The translations under genes were made by a program, and so were the position numbers. Below are positions 12,601-28,419 of a stretch of 64,000 bases of DNA, piece by piece. The notes beneath the pieces were generated by a model that was not told where the DNA came from, did no database searches, and was given only the letters and a program-made list of their open reading frames with translations. How positions within the stretch are numbered: position 1 is the first letter of the stretch; the number at the start of each line of letters is the position of its first letter. This stretch comes from Acanthosepion esculentum (taxonomy: Eukaryota > Mollusca > Cephalopoda > Sepiida > Sepiidae), in contig OZ038496.1 of NCBI GenBank assembly GCA_964036315.1, forward strand, positions 13,604,622 through 13,668,621. Reading direction: 5' to 3'.

Positions 12601-14730
12601 CTCAGAATGAAAAATACACCAGTTGAAGTTTGATAAAAACCTTGAATGGAATTGCTGTCAGGAACTGATGAGTCTCGCAAGAAACAGAATGTCAGGGATG
12701 GGTAGCTGTGAAGGTCAGTGGACCCTCAGCTCATGAATTCAATTTGTTTCTGAAAGCCGTTTGTGAACAGAAACTATTTCCCCAGTAGGAATCAATGTAA
12801 AATGAATTAATCCATTTCAGGATCCCAGATGATTGCTTATTTAAACTTTTACGACACGACTTTGTGCACAAGTTCATCCACAAAGGACCAGTGAAAGTCA
12901 TTAAATCTAATAAAAAAAATAATACTAAACAGATAAAATATAGAAGAAAACTTAATTTCATTTTACCAAACCTGTACAGTGTTGGGCGGGGGGTGTTGAC
13001 GGCATAAGGGGGGGTGAGGAAGGAGAAAGGGAAAGATATTATTGTTTGGAAAGGGTGTCCTCTTTTATTAAAAACATCAGATAACTGCCTTTTTAAGGTT
13101 TCTTTTCTTTTGCCACTGTTCATCACCTGAAATTTTTTTTGTTCAGAAAATTTGTCCATGAACCGATTTGTCCATGACAACAGGCATTCATGACTCAAGG
13201 TCCCAATGTATTTGTAGTGGAATTAATTAACGATTTGAGTTTGAAGTTATCTTTATGCACTGATAAAATGCAATCACAGAGAAGGCTGGAACAAGAAAAA
13301 TAAAAATAAAATAATGATTGGGCAGAAGACTATTTTTCCCCCCACACCAAAATCTGATTGACCTGTTCATTGTGTAAAAGAATCCTCTTAATGTAATAAA
13401 ACTTTTCAAGATGGCTACCTAGTAGTTTCGTCTTTTTTGTGGCAGTGAATTTTCTCAGCATAGTGAATAGCAAGAATAATATTATTTCTGAATGCGTCTA
13501 ACATTACTTAGCAATGTCTAATAAGAATGTGAGATTAAATCATTCATATGTCAAAGTATTGTTTATTCACTTATGGACATATAACTTCCTCTCATCTGTT
13601 TATATAACTTCCTGTTGTCCCTCATGGGTGGGGCGTTATATAATTTCCAGTTCTCTAGTTGTTTATTTGTCAGCACTACCAGTGATATCCTATGAGCTCC
13701 ATTTCTGCACTTTGTGGCTATAAGTTCACCTTCTAAGTCAATTCTTTGATGCACATGGCTCTTATGTTTTGGTGTGACAAAGCTTACTCTTAGGGTGAAC
13801 CCAGTACATATTTAGGTCTCCATAGATCACCCCCACATTTTTAATAATTCCATATTGACATTAAATTTGATTCAGCCCTCTGATTATTTCCTGGTTTGAA
13901 TTACATACTACACAGAATGCAATAAAGAAAAATATTTTTAATTTCCTCACTTGATAAAAAGAAAACCTTTGAGGCAATTCTTTTTTTAACTAATTAAGAG
14001 TTATTAAATGTAAGCACAAACTGAAAGAAATAGGAGTAAAAAATTAATTTCAATGCTTCATTTCAGAAATCCAATGATTATGATAAAAATGCAACAGAAA
14101 TGAAATGAAAGAAATACTAGTCAAAAATGAATAATAATCGACAATGCTTCATCAGAGAAATTCAAAGACTATTACATCAAATATTACTTTACGTAATAAA
14201 GAAAAAAGGAATAAGATGGAAGAAATACTAGTCGAAAATTAATAATAATAACAATGGAATTTGAATAATGCTTTCAAAAAGACTTTTCCTTGTAAGAAAC
14301 AAAACAAGCTGACTTCTTACTTGAGAGTATTTTGTACAAGGAATCCAGCAACAACTGCCATTGTGGTGGGCAAACTGGCTGCACAGACCCCTTCTCTTTT
14401 CAGCGTTTTCTCATCAGTTTTTGTTGCAACAACCAAAGGAGGGGCACACTTGACAGGGAGAGAGAGAAAAAGAAAATAGATTTTTCTGCAAATATTCTTT
14501 AAATTTTGATGAGTATTTCTTTGATTGTAAATTCACTTGCTTTTAATGCTGTTATGAGTGGTGGGTGTTAATTTTGGTTCTATAAAAGGGTCTCTGGCAG
14601 CAAACATCTCTCTTTAAAATTTATAAAAATATTACCACAAAAATAATACCTCAGTTGTTCATGGTCAAAATGGATGTTTTTCTTTTTAAATAAAAAACAA
14701 AAATAAGTGCAATTATTCCAGCATTTTATT

Positions 14731-14766
<36 letters not shown>

Positions 14767-15557
14767 TTAAAATTTAGTATAAAACAAAATATTTAAACAC
14801 AAAGTTCTTTCAATTTGAAAATTCTTTAACTGAAATTAGTTGGACAATTCCAAGGAACTTCTATTTAAAATCTTGGCAATGTTTCACTTGTTCAAATGAC
14901 CTTTATTCACTTGATATCACTATCACTGTAAACACTTAACTCCCTTGGCAATATTTACTTACAAAATTATAAAAATATGTAAACCAAATACAATGTTATA
15001 TTTATTATTTTGCTTTAATAAAGATCTATTATTTACCATTTCATAATTAAATAAATTTAAAAAATAAATCTTTTTATTAAAAAATTTATTAAAAAATTAC
15101 AAAATTATCAAAATATGTAAACCGACTGAAATGCAATATTTATTGTTTACCATTTCATAAGTAACTAAGAAAACAAGTTTTTTTTATCCAATCTAATAGA
15201 GTTTAATATCTTTGTTGCCAATTCTCAAGAATAAAGAAAATGTATAATCCACTTTTAATACTTTTGGGTTTTATTAAGATTATACTAATCAACATTTTTT
15301 AAAACAATAAACATTGCCAAGGGAGTCAAAAGTGTATACAATAATAGTAGTGTCAAGGGAATAACTGTCCTTTTGACACAGGTTTTTTTTTTTGCAAGTA
15401 CAAAGGTTAAACATTGCCAAACTTTACTCTCTTTTTCTCTTATATGTCAAAAAATAATTCCTACTCTTTTTTTTTTCCAATTTTCAAAGTTCAGAAAGAA
15501 AAAAATATGTTGCAATAAAACAGATATCCTGTGCTGGAAAAAATCTTCTGCAGCCGA

Positions 15558-15588
<31 letters not shown>

Positions 15589-18500
15589 ACTATCATCTGC
15601 TTCTACAATTCTTTTCCTGTTTGAAATGTTTGTCATAGAAACTGATCAGCACAAAGTCCTTTTTTATTCTTCTTTTCTAAAACAGAAGTAAATTATCATT
15701 TGTAATAAAAATGAATAATTTATTTACAAAAATGTTCCGACTTCTCTTTTTCATTATTTCATGCCAGACTATGACATCATTCTACGGCCATTTTGTAAAC
15801 AATATGAGTTGAAAAAAAGAATAAGCATTTGACAAGATTCAAATCTGCATTCATTTCTTTTTCATAAGGTAGTATTCATATAAAATACAAATTTTATTGC
15901 AACCTAATTATATACAATAATGGATCATATGCAATATAGGTGAATAATTCAATGAGAAAAATTGAAAATAAATACAATTTATATAAATAAAAATTAGAGA
16001 CATGTCATAATAGGACATTCCACCTTAAATAAATTGACAATGTTTTGCTGCAATTTTTAATATCAACTTGAGGTTTTTCTTGTTAAAAAGTTGAATAATT
16101 TGAAAACTCAAATTTCAATATTATGGATAAAAAAATAATGAATTTTATTTCGTGTTTTTTCAAGATTTAGCATGAGCAAAATAAATTTTACAGATTTGGG
16201 CGAAAAAGAAAAAAACTTTAAAATGACGTCAAAATCCACAAAAAATTTTTTATTCTTTAATAGTCAGTTGTATTTTGTAACATATAAGTGTAGGTAGATA
16301 AAAACAAATGCTGATAAAATAGCAAAACACTGCCTGGGGCCCCCTAGTAGATCTGTGCTTGATACCCCAACTGGGGGTTTTTGATGGTAGTACATCCCAA
16401 CTCTGTCTATGCATTTGCTTTTTATTTTAATCTTAAAATTATCATCTTATTCTACATGGATATTACTTACTTATTAATTTTCGAGTAGGTAGTATTTTTT
16501 GTTATCGTGTTGCTTTTTATTGCAACTCTCAAACCAACATTCCACAGCCATTACTAAAAAGGAAAAATTGAAAGCGCAATGAAGAAGCTTCGGGTGTAAT
16601 TCTTTATATTCAATTCCAGTTGCTTGCTAATGATCGTAGAATGACAGTTTGGGAGTTGCAATAAAATACAACAGGGATAAAATAGTGGAAATACTAGTCA
16701 AAAATGAATGATAACGACAATGTCTCATCTAAGAAATATTATTTGTCATTCCCTGAAGATCAAACACATTACACCTGTGAAAGTAGCTCATTCCCCATTA
16801 CCCAACAGTGAGGTGAACAGTCATTCAAAAAGCATAGTCTGGTTCAAAGTCACAAAAGCAGGGCACCTCCGGGAATCCATAGGTAAATGAACTAGTCAGA
16901 GAGATGAGCAGGTCAAGCATCATAAAAATTGTCTGTGCTCGTCAAATATATAATAATTTCAGCAATTAATTTTGCATTTTATTCTTTTTGATGATTTCTG
17001 TTTTATCTTTGCATCAAAAAAATCTAGAATATTGGAGGGAATAAAAATTTTCTCATTTTTTTTTTTTTTGATATAGCAGAATTTAAACGCAGACTATATT
17101 TTTTCTTCACGACTATTTGCAGAAGAGAATGAAACAAAAACAAAAAAACACTTACAGCAAAACATGGTGTCTCCCCTGGTTTAATGACCTGAATATGACC
17201 TGAAACTGCATTTTCACTGACTCCAGACTCCATCCACACCTGGCCAATTTCATTACAGGCCTGAAAATAATTAGGAATAGACAATGAATAAACCTGGTAA
17301 CAATACATCTTGTAGGGATACAGGAGTCAATTATTCCCCTTTCATGGCGATAAGTCTAGGGGTCACTTGACAACTGATTAATGATATCATGCTATACAGC
17401 AACAAAAGCAGGATTCAATTTCAGTTGATTTACAGAAGCTAAACATAGAGGTTGCTTTCTTTAGCCTGCCCAGCAGCTTACAAGTCCATGGGGCCGTTTC
17501 CCTTTGAAAATATATCTTACCCAGATATTGAAAGAAACTCCAGCTTGTAGTCCTCAATTTGGGAAAATCCAAGACTTGCTGTTTCCCATTCATGGAATAT
17601 GTACTCAACTGGGACTTAGTAGATGAATCCAGCCCATTTGAATCTGGAGTCCTAAATATGGCTTCTCCAGACACAGGAGTATCTCCATATTACTTGTAAG
17701 ACCTTTCCCTTTTGTTTCTCTTTATACTCTGCTGTGTAGATATATATATATGAGATATTATTTTCTGCATAGGACACATGTATATATATCTTAGTGGTAT
17801 AAAAGTCTCTCTGAAAACAAAGCATGTTTGTCATTCCTTTTCCTTTCAGCTATTCCATTATGTTCGTAAAATACGGTGTTATTATATCATGGATATGATA
17901 ATTCCCATAATGGGGGAAATTAAATGGGAGAATAAACATTTCTTCTATATAGCTGACACCAATGACAATCTGATGAAAAATTTAATTGTAATTTTACTCT
18001 CATGTTTTTCTTTCTTTCTATAAAAGAGTTTATTCTTTTTGAAGGGCAAAAAAAGAAAAAAAAAAAAAAAGACATTTATTCCAGAGTCAAACATTAACTT
18101 CTAAACCCCACTGACATAAAAAAAATGGTCTGTTGGTACAAGCTGTGTGCAACAGGAAGTTAAGACCAGTCAGTAACAGTTGTGTTGAGAAAACCCCAAA
18201 GACTAAAGTTGAATAAGCAGCCAGTTCAAGAATTGATCCACATTGCAACAAAGGAAATGGAATGGATAAGAAACAACTAAATTGAATGCAGACCAATAAC
18301 AATATCATTTCTCCCCAAACCATTTATCTTGGGTATGTATGTATCGCATTAAAAGGAGAAGGTCCCTGCCGCCTTTATATTTACTTTTGTGTGCATCTCA
18401 GTCACATAACTTTCTACCTTTTTTTTTCACCTTCACTTACATTGCAAAAATCATGAGCCATTGTTCTTCATTAGATTGATTTATTTGTTTTCTACGGCTT

Positions 18501-21500
18501 ATCAACCATTTGCAGGTTATTTAAAGCCAGGAAATATTTTTAGATTGTAACAATTTTGTTTTTTGGAGATAAGAATTAATATTACTTAACCCTTAGCTGG
18601 GGAGGAGAAGAGGTGTATTTGTACTTAATCAGAATTTGATAAACAAATCAGAAATTATAATGTGGATATTAAGTGAGGGTCAATTCTATATTACAATCAA
18701 TATATAAACTGATCCCTCACTCTGTTGTCACATAGTTTCTATACAATGTATTTAAGACTAAAAGACTTTGTATTTAATTAGTATTTGATTGATTTATTTG
18801 TTTTCTATGTTTTATCAACCATTTGCAGGTTATTTAAAGCCAGGAAATATTTTTAGATTGTAAGATTTTTTGTTTTTGTTTTTGGGAGTTAATAACGATT
18901 TAGAGATACAAATCTTACTAATTAACCCATAGCTGGGGGAGAAGAGATGGATTCATACCTTTCACTAGGGTATTTGCTTGTAAGCGAATATAATTAATCC
19001 AAATGGAATTGAAACTCAGCTCTTTGATTAACAATTCTGAGTTATTATGTATTACACCACCCACATATCCAAGCTTACAGCACCTGGTATTCCCAAGTAG
19101 TCACCCATCTAGGTAGATCAGGCTCGATGTTGCTTAACCGGTGATCATACGTGAACTGGTATTTCAATATGATGTGGCCTTGTTCTTCATTTGGTAGAAA
19201 TAAGAGTGTAAACACATCAGTATGCTTCATAACATAGTCTAAGATTATAAAGAATAATTACTATGAAAAGTTGCTTAACTTGTGGGATTTTATGATGTGC
19301 AGGTAAAAGCAAGTAACACAAAAGATGGAAATTAAAACAAACGACAATGCATGTTATTAATGACAGGAATTACATGTGTATACAATTGAAATCAAAGGAA
19401 AAAGACATTAAAACTATTTATGAGAGTGTGCTTGTTTGTGTGTGATACATATGCATATGTGTGTGCATGAGAGTTCAGTCTAACAGCGGACCAAGGAAGC
19501 AAACATGCCCCGGCAGCAGCGTTCTTTATCTACGTTCAACTACATCTGGAAGCAAGAGGAAAAAGAAGAGAGAATATCTTTGCCTTTTTATAGACTTAAA
19601 TAGCACAGCCTACTGGGCACTTTCAGCAAATCCAAATGGAGAAACCCACAAACTATTACATTGTTAAATATCAATAAACCGTTGCATAATAATAACAGGG
19701 AAAATAGTGATAATTAATAACAAGGGTTTGTCAATTACAATATTTGTTTTCACAAACTTTTAAGTTCAAATCTCATGATAAAAACAATTATTCTAAAATT
19801 CCAGCCGAGGTTTCTCGTGTTCACTTTGAAATAATGCCTTTAAGAAAGGCATAAATTTACACTATGCTCTGCAGCAAAGTAAGCACAGTTTCAAATTTGA
19901 TATTTTTGTGATGTCAACAAACACTCATTGCCATTTTTGTAATGTCAATGAACACACGTCGTCATTTTCGTAATGCTCGTTGTAGTCGAGACTTTGTAAT
20001 CACCGATACAACTATAGTAATGCCACTGAACATTACTAGTGTTAGACAGCTTTGACTAACACTCGCACTAATAGTACTTGCTCAATAATACTCACACGCA
20101 AAGTAACTACCATGTAGTGATCTGAACAGTGATCAGTATAGAGGAATAGTATAGAGAATAGCTAACCGTATAGTAATAGAGAATAGAGTAGAAATAGTGA
20201 TCACTTAGACGCCACACTAATTCCCATATGTATATGTATTTCCTCTTACCATCATGTGATCTACTTATTCAAAATGGGATCGCCTGTGTTTGCTCTCTGG
20301 TGATCTGTGTTCAAACTCCAGTGTCGGTAGCAACACTTTATTCCTATATAACATTTGTAAATAAAAACAAAGTACTGATAAATCTTTAAAAAGTCAGGGA
20401 TTGATTTGATACTGAATTTGTATTATGAACAGGACCCCACTTCTAAAATGATTAAAAAAAATTTTTTTTTTAAATTTGGGTTCCATTTGACACTTAATTT
20501 ATATAATGAATATAACTCCCACTTCTAAAATGATAAAAAAAAACATTTTTTGATTCTGACAAATGTGGTTAGAAAGTCTAAAATACCAACCTCCAAAAAT
20601 TGCCCCCCTCCCAATTTATTCCCTGTTTTTATACAAGAAGGCCAGTTAATTTAAGTAACACCTATGTTCCGATATTTTTTAGAAGTTTACTTACAGTGTT
20701 GATTGCCATTCGGGCTTCAAAATTGTCCACACAACTCAGTACGAGGTCAACAGGAGTGCCTGCCTCTCGGCCACCTGTCCTGAAGAAAGAATAAACAGTC
20801 GCCATTAAATATTCACATTAGAAGTAGAATTTCTTTCTGCATTAAAGAACGTTTCAGATTTGAAAATCTATAATTAACAGTTCTGAAATATGGCTCCTAT
20901 TTTAGCAGCATTTTTTTTTAATGCAAACAAAAATGTTTATTTTTTTTCACTGATGTACGTCTATAAAGGCTGCAATTGCAGAATTGTGTTTCCTGTCAAT
21001 TCATAAAAGCAAATAATTGAACAAGCAATGTTTATTTTTATGATTAGAATCTTCTTGTATTATTCTAATAATTAAATATTTTATACTATCTTTTTGCTCT
21101 AATAATGGTTACACTTAATGTATAAAATTTGTATGCAAATATAACAACTTTTCTGGAACAGAGGTAGGATTGAATAAACAATAACCGTGTCCTATAATAA
21201 ATGTCACATTTTATGTATGAAATGATGTAAAACAATGTAACAACTTTTCTGGGACAGACGTAGGATTAAATAAATAATATCTCTGTCCCATAATAAATGT
21301 GACACTTAATATATACAATGTGCATGTAAATGTAACAACTTTTCTGGGACAGAGGTGGGATTAAATAAATAATATCTCTGTCCCATAATAAATGTGACAC
21401 TTAATATATACAATGTGCATGTAAATGTAACAACTTTTCTGGGACAGAGGTGGGATTAAATAAATAATATCTCTGTCCCATAATAAATGTGACACTTAAT

Positions 21501-23705
21501 ATATACAATGTGCATGTAAATGTAACAACTTTTCTGGGACAGAGGTGGGATTAAATAAATAATATCTCTGTCCCATAATAAATGTGACACTTAATATATA
21601 CAATGTGCATGTAAATGTAACAACTTTTCTGGGACAGAGGTGGGATTAAATAAATAATATCTCTGTCCCATAATAAATGTGACACTTAATATATACAATG
21701 TGCATGTAAATGTAACAACTTTTCTGGGACAGAAGTGGGATTAAATAATATCTCTGTCCCATAATAAATGTGACACTTAATATATACAATGTGCATGTAA
21801 ATGTGACAACTTTTCTGGGACAGAGGTGGTATAGTAATATAATGCAGTACCTCTGTAAATCTAACAACTATTACAAGACAGAGGCACTAATGTATACTAA
21901 ATGAGTTTCATATTTATAGTAAGAGAAGTTTCACTTGCTCAAATCAATCATCTGCAAAGTCAATACAAGACTCAAGAGCCACTCAAGGTAGAGGATTACT
22001 AAATTAGGCATGTGATATGAGTGTGTAAGTAAGGAGAGAAGATTATAAAGATATGGAGGAAAGGTAATAGTTGACCCTTGACATAAAGAAGTTAATTTTG
22101 TGGCATTCGGGAAAGTATCCATGCAAGCGCCTGTTCCTCAAATTAATATTTCTTGGGAAAAAATCCTTAGTGTTTGGAATGAGGGAAAGGTCATCTGAAC
22201 ATTTGCTATGGAAATAGTGATAGAGTCACAACAGGTTTGTGATGCTGCATCTGTGGGAAAGTGGCTGTACAGTAGAAAACATGTCATCCCCAATGAGGCT
22301 GTGTAAAGGACTGAACTCTATCAAGACAGGCTCTATTTTGGAATCCGTTGACAATCTCAAGATATATAGCAGGAGCTCCAGAAAAATATAATTCAAATTT
22401 TCCTCTCATCAGTTGGTTAATACCAATCTTACTGGAGAAACTCTTACTTGCATTATAAAATATGACATAGTATAGTAATTCTAGGGGGGATCAATTTATT
22501 ACTTAATAACAATAGAAAACAGATCCCTCACTTTATGTCCAGTAGAAAAATATTAATATTTAATATAAATATATCTTCAAAATTATTCCTCTCATTAGTT
22601 AGTTAATACCAATTTTATTATGAACACATTGATTTACAAAATAAAATCTGATTGGGGAAGTAAAAAGACTTTGATTAAAAATCTATTAGGTTTAAAATAT
22701 AATTTTCTTATTTATGACCAGCCATGTTCATCTTCAAAATATATTCTCTTCAATTTGCTACAGATTCGAAAAGAAACTCATTTTGGAATAAAATGAAAGG
22801 ATTTACTTTATTTTATCAATAAAATGCTGGAAGTTGTCCATGGTGGTGATGTTGTAGTTAAACACTTCAAACTCAACATCAGGGTTGATTTCTCTACAAA
22901 GAAAAAAAGAAACGAATATAGCTTTATGGCACATCAATTAATATATATTGACCAAGCAATGAAAAACAACTTTACCCACCAACCCCACCAAATTTTTTTT
23001 TTTTTTAGGCAAGGTGTTGTAGTAATTGTATTTTGTTTCATTTCAACCAATATCCTTGTTTTTGCTGTTTTTTTTTTTATCTTAACCTTGTCGGTGAAAC
23101 TAGGAAGAAAAAACTGTTTGGAAACTGTCATTGGTGGTACTAGCATGGTGTCGCAAGTCATCATGACTGAGGGTTTGATTGTACCGGCCTTATTCAATTA
23201 CTGATTACACTAGATTGTGTGCTCTCTCCCAGAAACAAAGATCTGCTCTGCATAGTAGCAGTATAAATAACATGGTGGCTCTGAGAGTGTTAAAGAAACA
23301 CATACGCACCTGAACAGATATCTGCAACAGGAATTAGCTATATAGCTACCCAATCAGGATACAAAAAAGTTAGCTGATGTGAACTTTGAAAGGTCCCAAC
23401 AAAAGATGTGCATTTCTTGGGTAAGGTAGTTGAGCTTTGCTTTACTGTGGTGGCTTTTTGTGGTTTGGACATAAGATGTACTTGGATGGTTTACCTAATT
23501 GAGTGGAGAATAAAGGTTTGGTCCCTGTTGAGAGTCACTGTTTCTTTATTAAGACTTTTCATCTCTAGGCTGGTAGAAATTAACTTCACCATTTAAAAAA
23601 CAGGGATGCCTACTTAAATGCATGTACTCACTAAATATAACATTTATACTAATATATACTAATGTCAAATTAAAAATTCTATTAAATGCTTAAAAATTAC
23701 TTTAT

Positions 23706-23760
<55 letters not shown>

Positions 23761-24984
23761 TGATTCTGTTGTCAATGTTCCTTTCATTAAGAACATCGTC
23801 AGAACAAAAACCTAGTGAACCAGAACCTACCTACCATGGTTTCACCTAACAGATCTTCAGGATACTACTGGCTGAGAAGTATAAATGTACTGTTTAATAA
23901 ATAAATAAAAACAAAGCATCTACTCAAACATGAGTATCCATTTAAAAAATAACATTTAAACTAATAAATTAAAAATCTGCCAGATTTAATCTATTTCCTA
24001 AAAAATGTCTTTGTTTACGTTAGCAGAGCAGATATGTATATTTTGAGAATCAGAAAGATGTATGAGCACTATTTGGGATTTGTTTGATCAGGAGATCATA
24101 CATGGCCGAGTTGGTCTAAGGCACGTCATATCTAATGACAGTTTCCTCCAGGGGGCGCAGGTTCAAGTCCAGCCGGAGGACACATATTTTTATAACATGA
24201 TTTTTCAATTATTCAGGCCAGTAGATGTAAATAAATAAATATACCCTTTAATAAATAAATAAAAACAGAGCATCTACTTAAACACGAGTATCCATTTAAA
24301 AAATAACGTTTAAACAAATAAATTAAAAATATGTCAGTTAATCCATTTCCTAAAATATATATGTGTGAATAGCTTTTAATTTGGATAGCTGACTTTATAA
24401 TTTCTTGTTTCTTTTGTGAGGTTATATTTCTCTTATGACCCCTGACAATTTTTATATGTCTAAATTAAAAGATAAATATCAATAGCTATGCTATTATAAA
24501 TATTTATCTATAATATAAACAACAATTCATAATAAAATTTCAAATATTCAGGCCAGTAGATGTAAATAAATAAAGATACTGTTTAATAAATAAATAAATA
24601 AATAAACAGAGCATCTACTTAAATATGAGTATCCAATTAAAAAATAAGCAGGTAGTACCCCCCCAAAGATCCGTTAGGTGGAACTATGATAGGTAGGTTC
24701 TGGCACACTAGGTTTTTAGATTTTGCTCTACTTAGTGTATTGAGCACTTTTACATTTTTACTCAATTTACTCTGTTGTACTTTTTTTCTTCTTTTGATTA
24801 CGCATTGCGGTGCTGATTGATTATTTTTGACCAAAAGTCTTTTCTTTTTTTACTGAATTCTTTTTCCCCGATTTTGGTTTGTTCAAATATATATTTTTTT
24901 TTATTTACAAATTGTATTATTCATGATTTTTTTCACACTGCCTGAGTATAGGTATTAAAATAATACATAATAATAATAATAATA

Positions 24985-25032
<48 letters not shown>

Positions 25033-27113
25033 AAATGGCTTGAATCTGGCAGATTTTTTAATTTATTTGCTTAAATGTTATTTTTTAACTGGATATTCAT
25101 ATTTCGGTAGATACTCTGTTATTTTGTATTTATTTATTAAACGGTACATTTATTTATTTACATCTACTGGCCTGAATATTTCAGAAATCTGTATTAATAT
25201 GCTTGCATACACATATATACATGCATATACTTATGTAGATATACACATGTGCACACATACAAATGCCCATACACAAGCAAGCATATATATATATATATAT
25301 ACTTATGTCTGTGCATTGTTTTTAACAAACTAGTACTTAAATCGTAAAGTTATTTTTTTTCTATTCCTAGGGTATTAATTATGGTTGGTTGGGTTTATAA
25401 AATAAAATAATAACTTGGGAAACATTCCGGTTTAACTGTGTTCTTGCTAATCTTGCAGACCATTACGAGCAAAGCGAGTTCAATTCCCACTGGGTGCACG
25501 ACTATCATTTTCCTGGTCTCTGAGCAAGTTAAGCGAAGTAAAGATTTAAGTGCTTCAGTTATCTCCCTTGACGTGAAAAGTATTTGTCCAAAAATGAAAA
25601 AAGCAACATCAGAAAGAAAGCAAAAAAACTAAATGTTACTTACTTTAAGGTCCATTCAGCAGCCTCGACTTTGCTCATACCTGCTTGGTGAGGTTGGTAA
25701 AACAAACGATTCATGTTGGCAAGTTCCACTTTGTCATAATCAAACAGCAACAACTGTTATGAACCCAAAGTGAAAGCATGTTTGAGATATTATTAATCAT
25801 TTCACCTCAAGAAAGGCAATAAAGTCACTAAGATACAAAGGCTTACTGAGTATGAAAGAATAAGAAAAAGAAAAAACCTTATTAAGGAGTGAGAACAATA
25901 AAAGAAGAGGAATTAAGAAGACAGTAAATAATAACTGACATTGCATTTAAATTTTTGAAGATCAAAGTTGTCTGGAAAGCAAGGAGCTGGAATATAATTC
26001 CACAAACGAGAAAAGAAACTGTTTGCAAAGAAATTATGGGTTACATCTAGCCAATTCAAATGAGACCTTACCACAAATCTAGTACTGTGCTTAAATTCCT
26101 AAAGTCTAGCTAGTAGCACACTTAAATTCACACAGTCAGGACACCAGTGAAAATAGCTCATCAGAGCTGTTGCCGTGAAAATATTTATAGAAAAGACAGA
26201 GGGAAGCCACATTATGTTGGTGAGAAAGTGACTAGAGTCAAGACCGCAAGTCAGGACTGATCACATTGCATATCTGTCTTTGGATTTTGTTGCGAACTTA
26301 GAGAGGAACAGTGGGGGCATCGGACCATCTATGGCAACAGTATTGCATGCATGGATGGGAGAGGAAAAGCTGAACATGAACCAATATCCTGAGAAAAGTC
26401 AGTTTCTTTCACCACCATCATCATCATCAGTTCCATGAGTGAGTATGGTCATAAGGTCACTATGAAGCTGAACACTTGACCTGCTCCTTGCATATGGCCC
26501 AGGTGTGAGCTAATACCTGAGTCTCTGGCAAATGATTTTCCACACCTGTCAGTGACAGTTCATTTTCTCCTTTGTATGTGTCTTCGTTTGCCAAAGGTAG
26601 TACATTGCAGGATGGTAGGGATTGATTTGTTTTGTTTTTTTTACAGATTATCAACATTTTAAGGTTATTTAACATGTAACATTTTTGGAGATAATCATGA
26701 TTTTCAGAAGTCTTACTATTTAATCCATAGCTGGGGGGGAGAAGAGGTCGATTCATAACTTTCCCAAAGGTATTTGCACATAAGTGAATCTAACGAACCT
26801 GACTGGAATTCAAACTCGGCTCTCTGATTTCCAATTTCAAGCCTTTATCCATTACACCACCTGTTATTTCCAAGTGGTTACCCATCTAAGTACTGACCAG
26901 GTTCAACGTTGCTTAACTTCAGTGATTATAACGACAACCTGTGTTTCAATATGATATGTTCGTAAGTAGGATGGTAGTGGAAAGATAGTTGGCTCTTAAG
27001 ACATGGCCATACCATTTCACCTTCCTCTTCTTGATGGTGGTTATGAGGTCTTTCAGTGACCCAGTTTCTTTTCTCTATATTCCTCAGAACAAGGAAAAAA
27101 ACCCAAATGGCTG

Positions 27114-27144
<31 letters not shown>

Positions 27145-27415
27145 TGCAGGTTTCTTCATCTGGTTTTTGTTTTCATTGCAGTGAAAGGCACAAGAATTGC
27201 TACCTTTGGAAATGTTACTATTCTCAGAAGATCTTAATGTTTGACTTGAGAAAGAATTTTTCATCACTTACCTTTCCAATTCCACATCGAGTCAGCATTT
27301 CTGCGGTTACACTGCCAACACCCCCAACACCGACCACAGCAACAGCAAAATTACGAATATTCTGGAAAAAAAGAGAGAGCAAGAGAGGATAACAGGTTTA
27401 ATATTATGAGAACAC

Positions 27416-27449
<34 letters not shown>

Positions 27450-27589
27450 TGAATTTAGGATATTTCACCAAAAACATGTAAAAATCACTACAAAATTACA
27501 GTTGTGTTTCAATGCATCTTATCAAGCGATTGTAAATTACTGGTGATTGAACAATTTATTTAGATTTAAAAGCAAATGTGTGTGTGTGT

Positions 27590-27637
<48 letters not shown>

Positions 27638-28178
27638 CTTTAGGTATGTCTGATTAAATAAATTACAAACATTATGTCTGCTTAATTTTTTAGCATAATC
27701 TGTTCATATTCGCAGATATTTTTTCCATGTATTACAATCAAATGATTCAAGAAATGCACTGTAACAGTGAAAATCACTTTTATTTCCCAAGTATTTTCCA
27801 TCTCTTTCTGAGATCATCATTAGTGGTGCAACTCAGAAAGAAAATGGGAAAAGTTAAAATGGCTACAGTTAAAAGAAGAAAAGAGAAAGAAATGTTAAGG
27901 AGTGAGTGCAAAGTGAAAAGAAAAACGACGCAAAGGACAAATAACCACAACATTCTGCATGTACGCGCGTACATGCAGATATGCACGCACACATACACTA
28001 TGAAAAAAAAAAAAAAAAATGAAAAGTGCATATAAAAAAGAAAAATCAAGAAGTTTATGCAATCAATTGCTGATAACCCCTGACAAGTGGACAGAGTGAT
28101 TCCAGGAGGGTCCGTCTACGAAAATCATGAGTTGAGCTGCTGAAGGTAATCTCAATCTGCTAAGTGATAAACCTTTTA

Positions 28179-28230
<52 letters not shown>

Positions 28231-28386
28231 GGAGAAAACAACTGAAAAGTTGCAAATTAAAAGAAAAAAAACTGAATGTTTTTTTTGTGAAAGTCTTTAT
28301 TTATATTTTTTATATATATATATATATATATCTATTTGATATTTCAGATTGCCCCAATCTTTCATCAGAAATTAATTAAATAACTC

Positions 28387-28419
<33 letters not shown>

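Noticed and set aside
12731..13198. 155-codon minus frame.
   Set aside because: No recognisable domain; Phe/Leu/Ser-rich, as expected of an open frame in AT-rich intron. No splice or promoter support.
17387..17674. 95-codon minus frame 127 bp upstream of UBA5 exon 7.
   Set aside because: Not part of UBA5: exon 7 has its own acceptor at 17260 and joins exon 6 in phase. The composition is not convincing.
24095..24185. A possible tRNA gene (good A and B boxes).
   Set aside because: No closing acceptor stem and no proper anticodon arm; it continues into a SINE tail that is repeated nearby. It is a SINE head.
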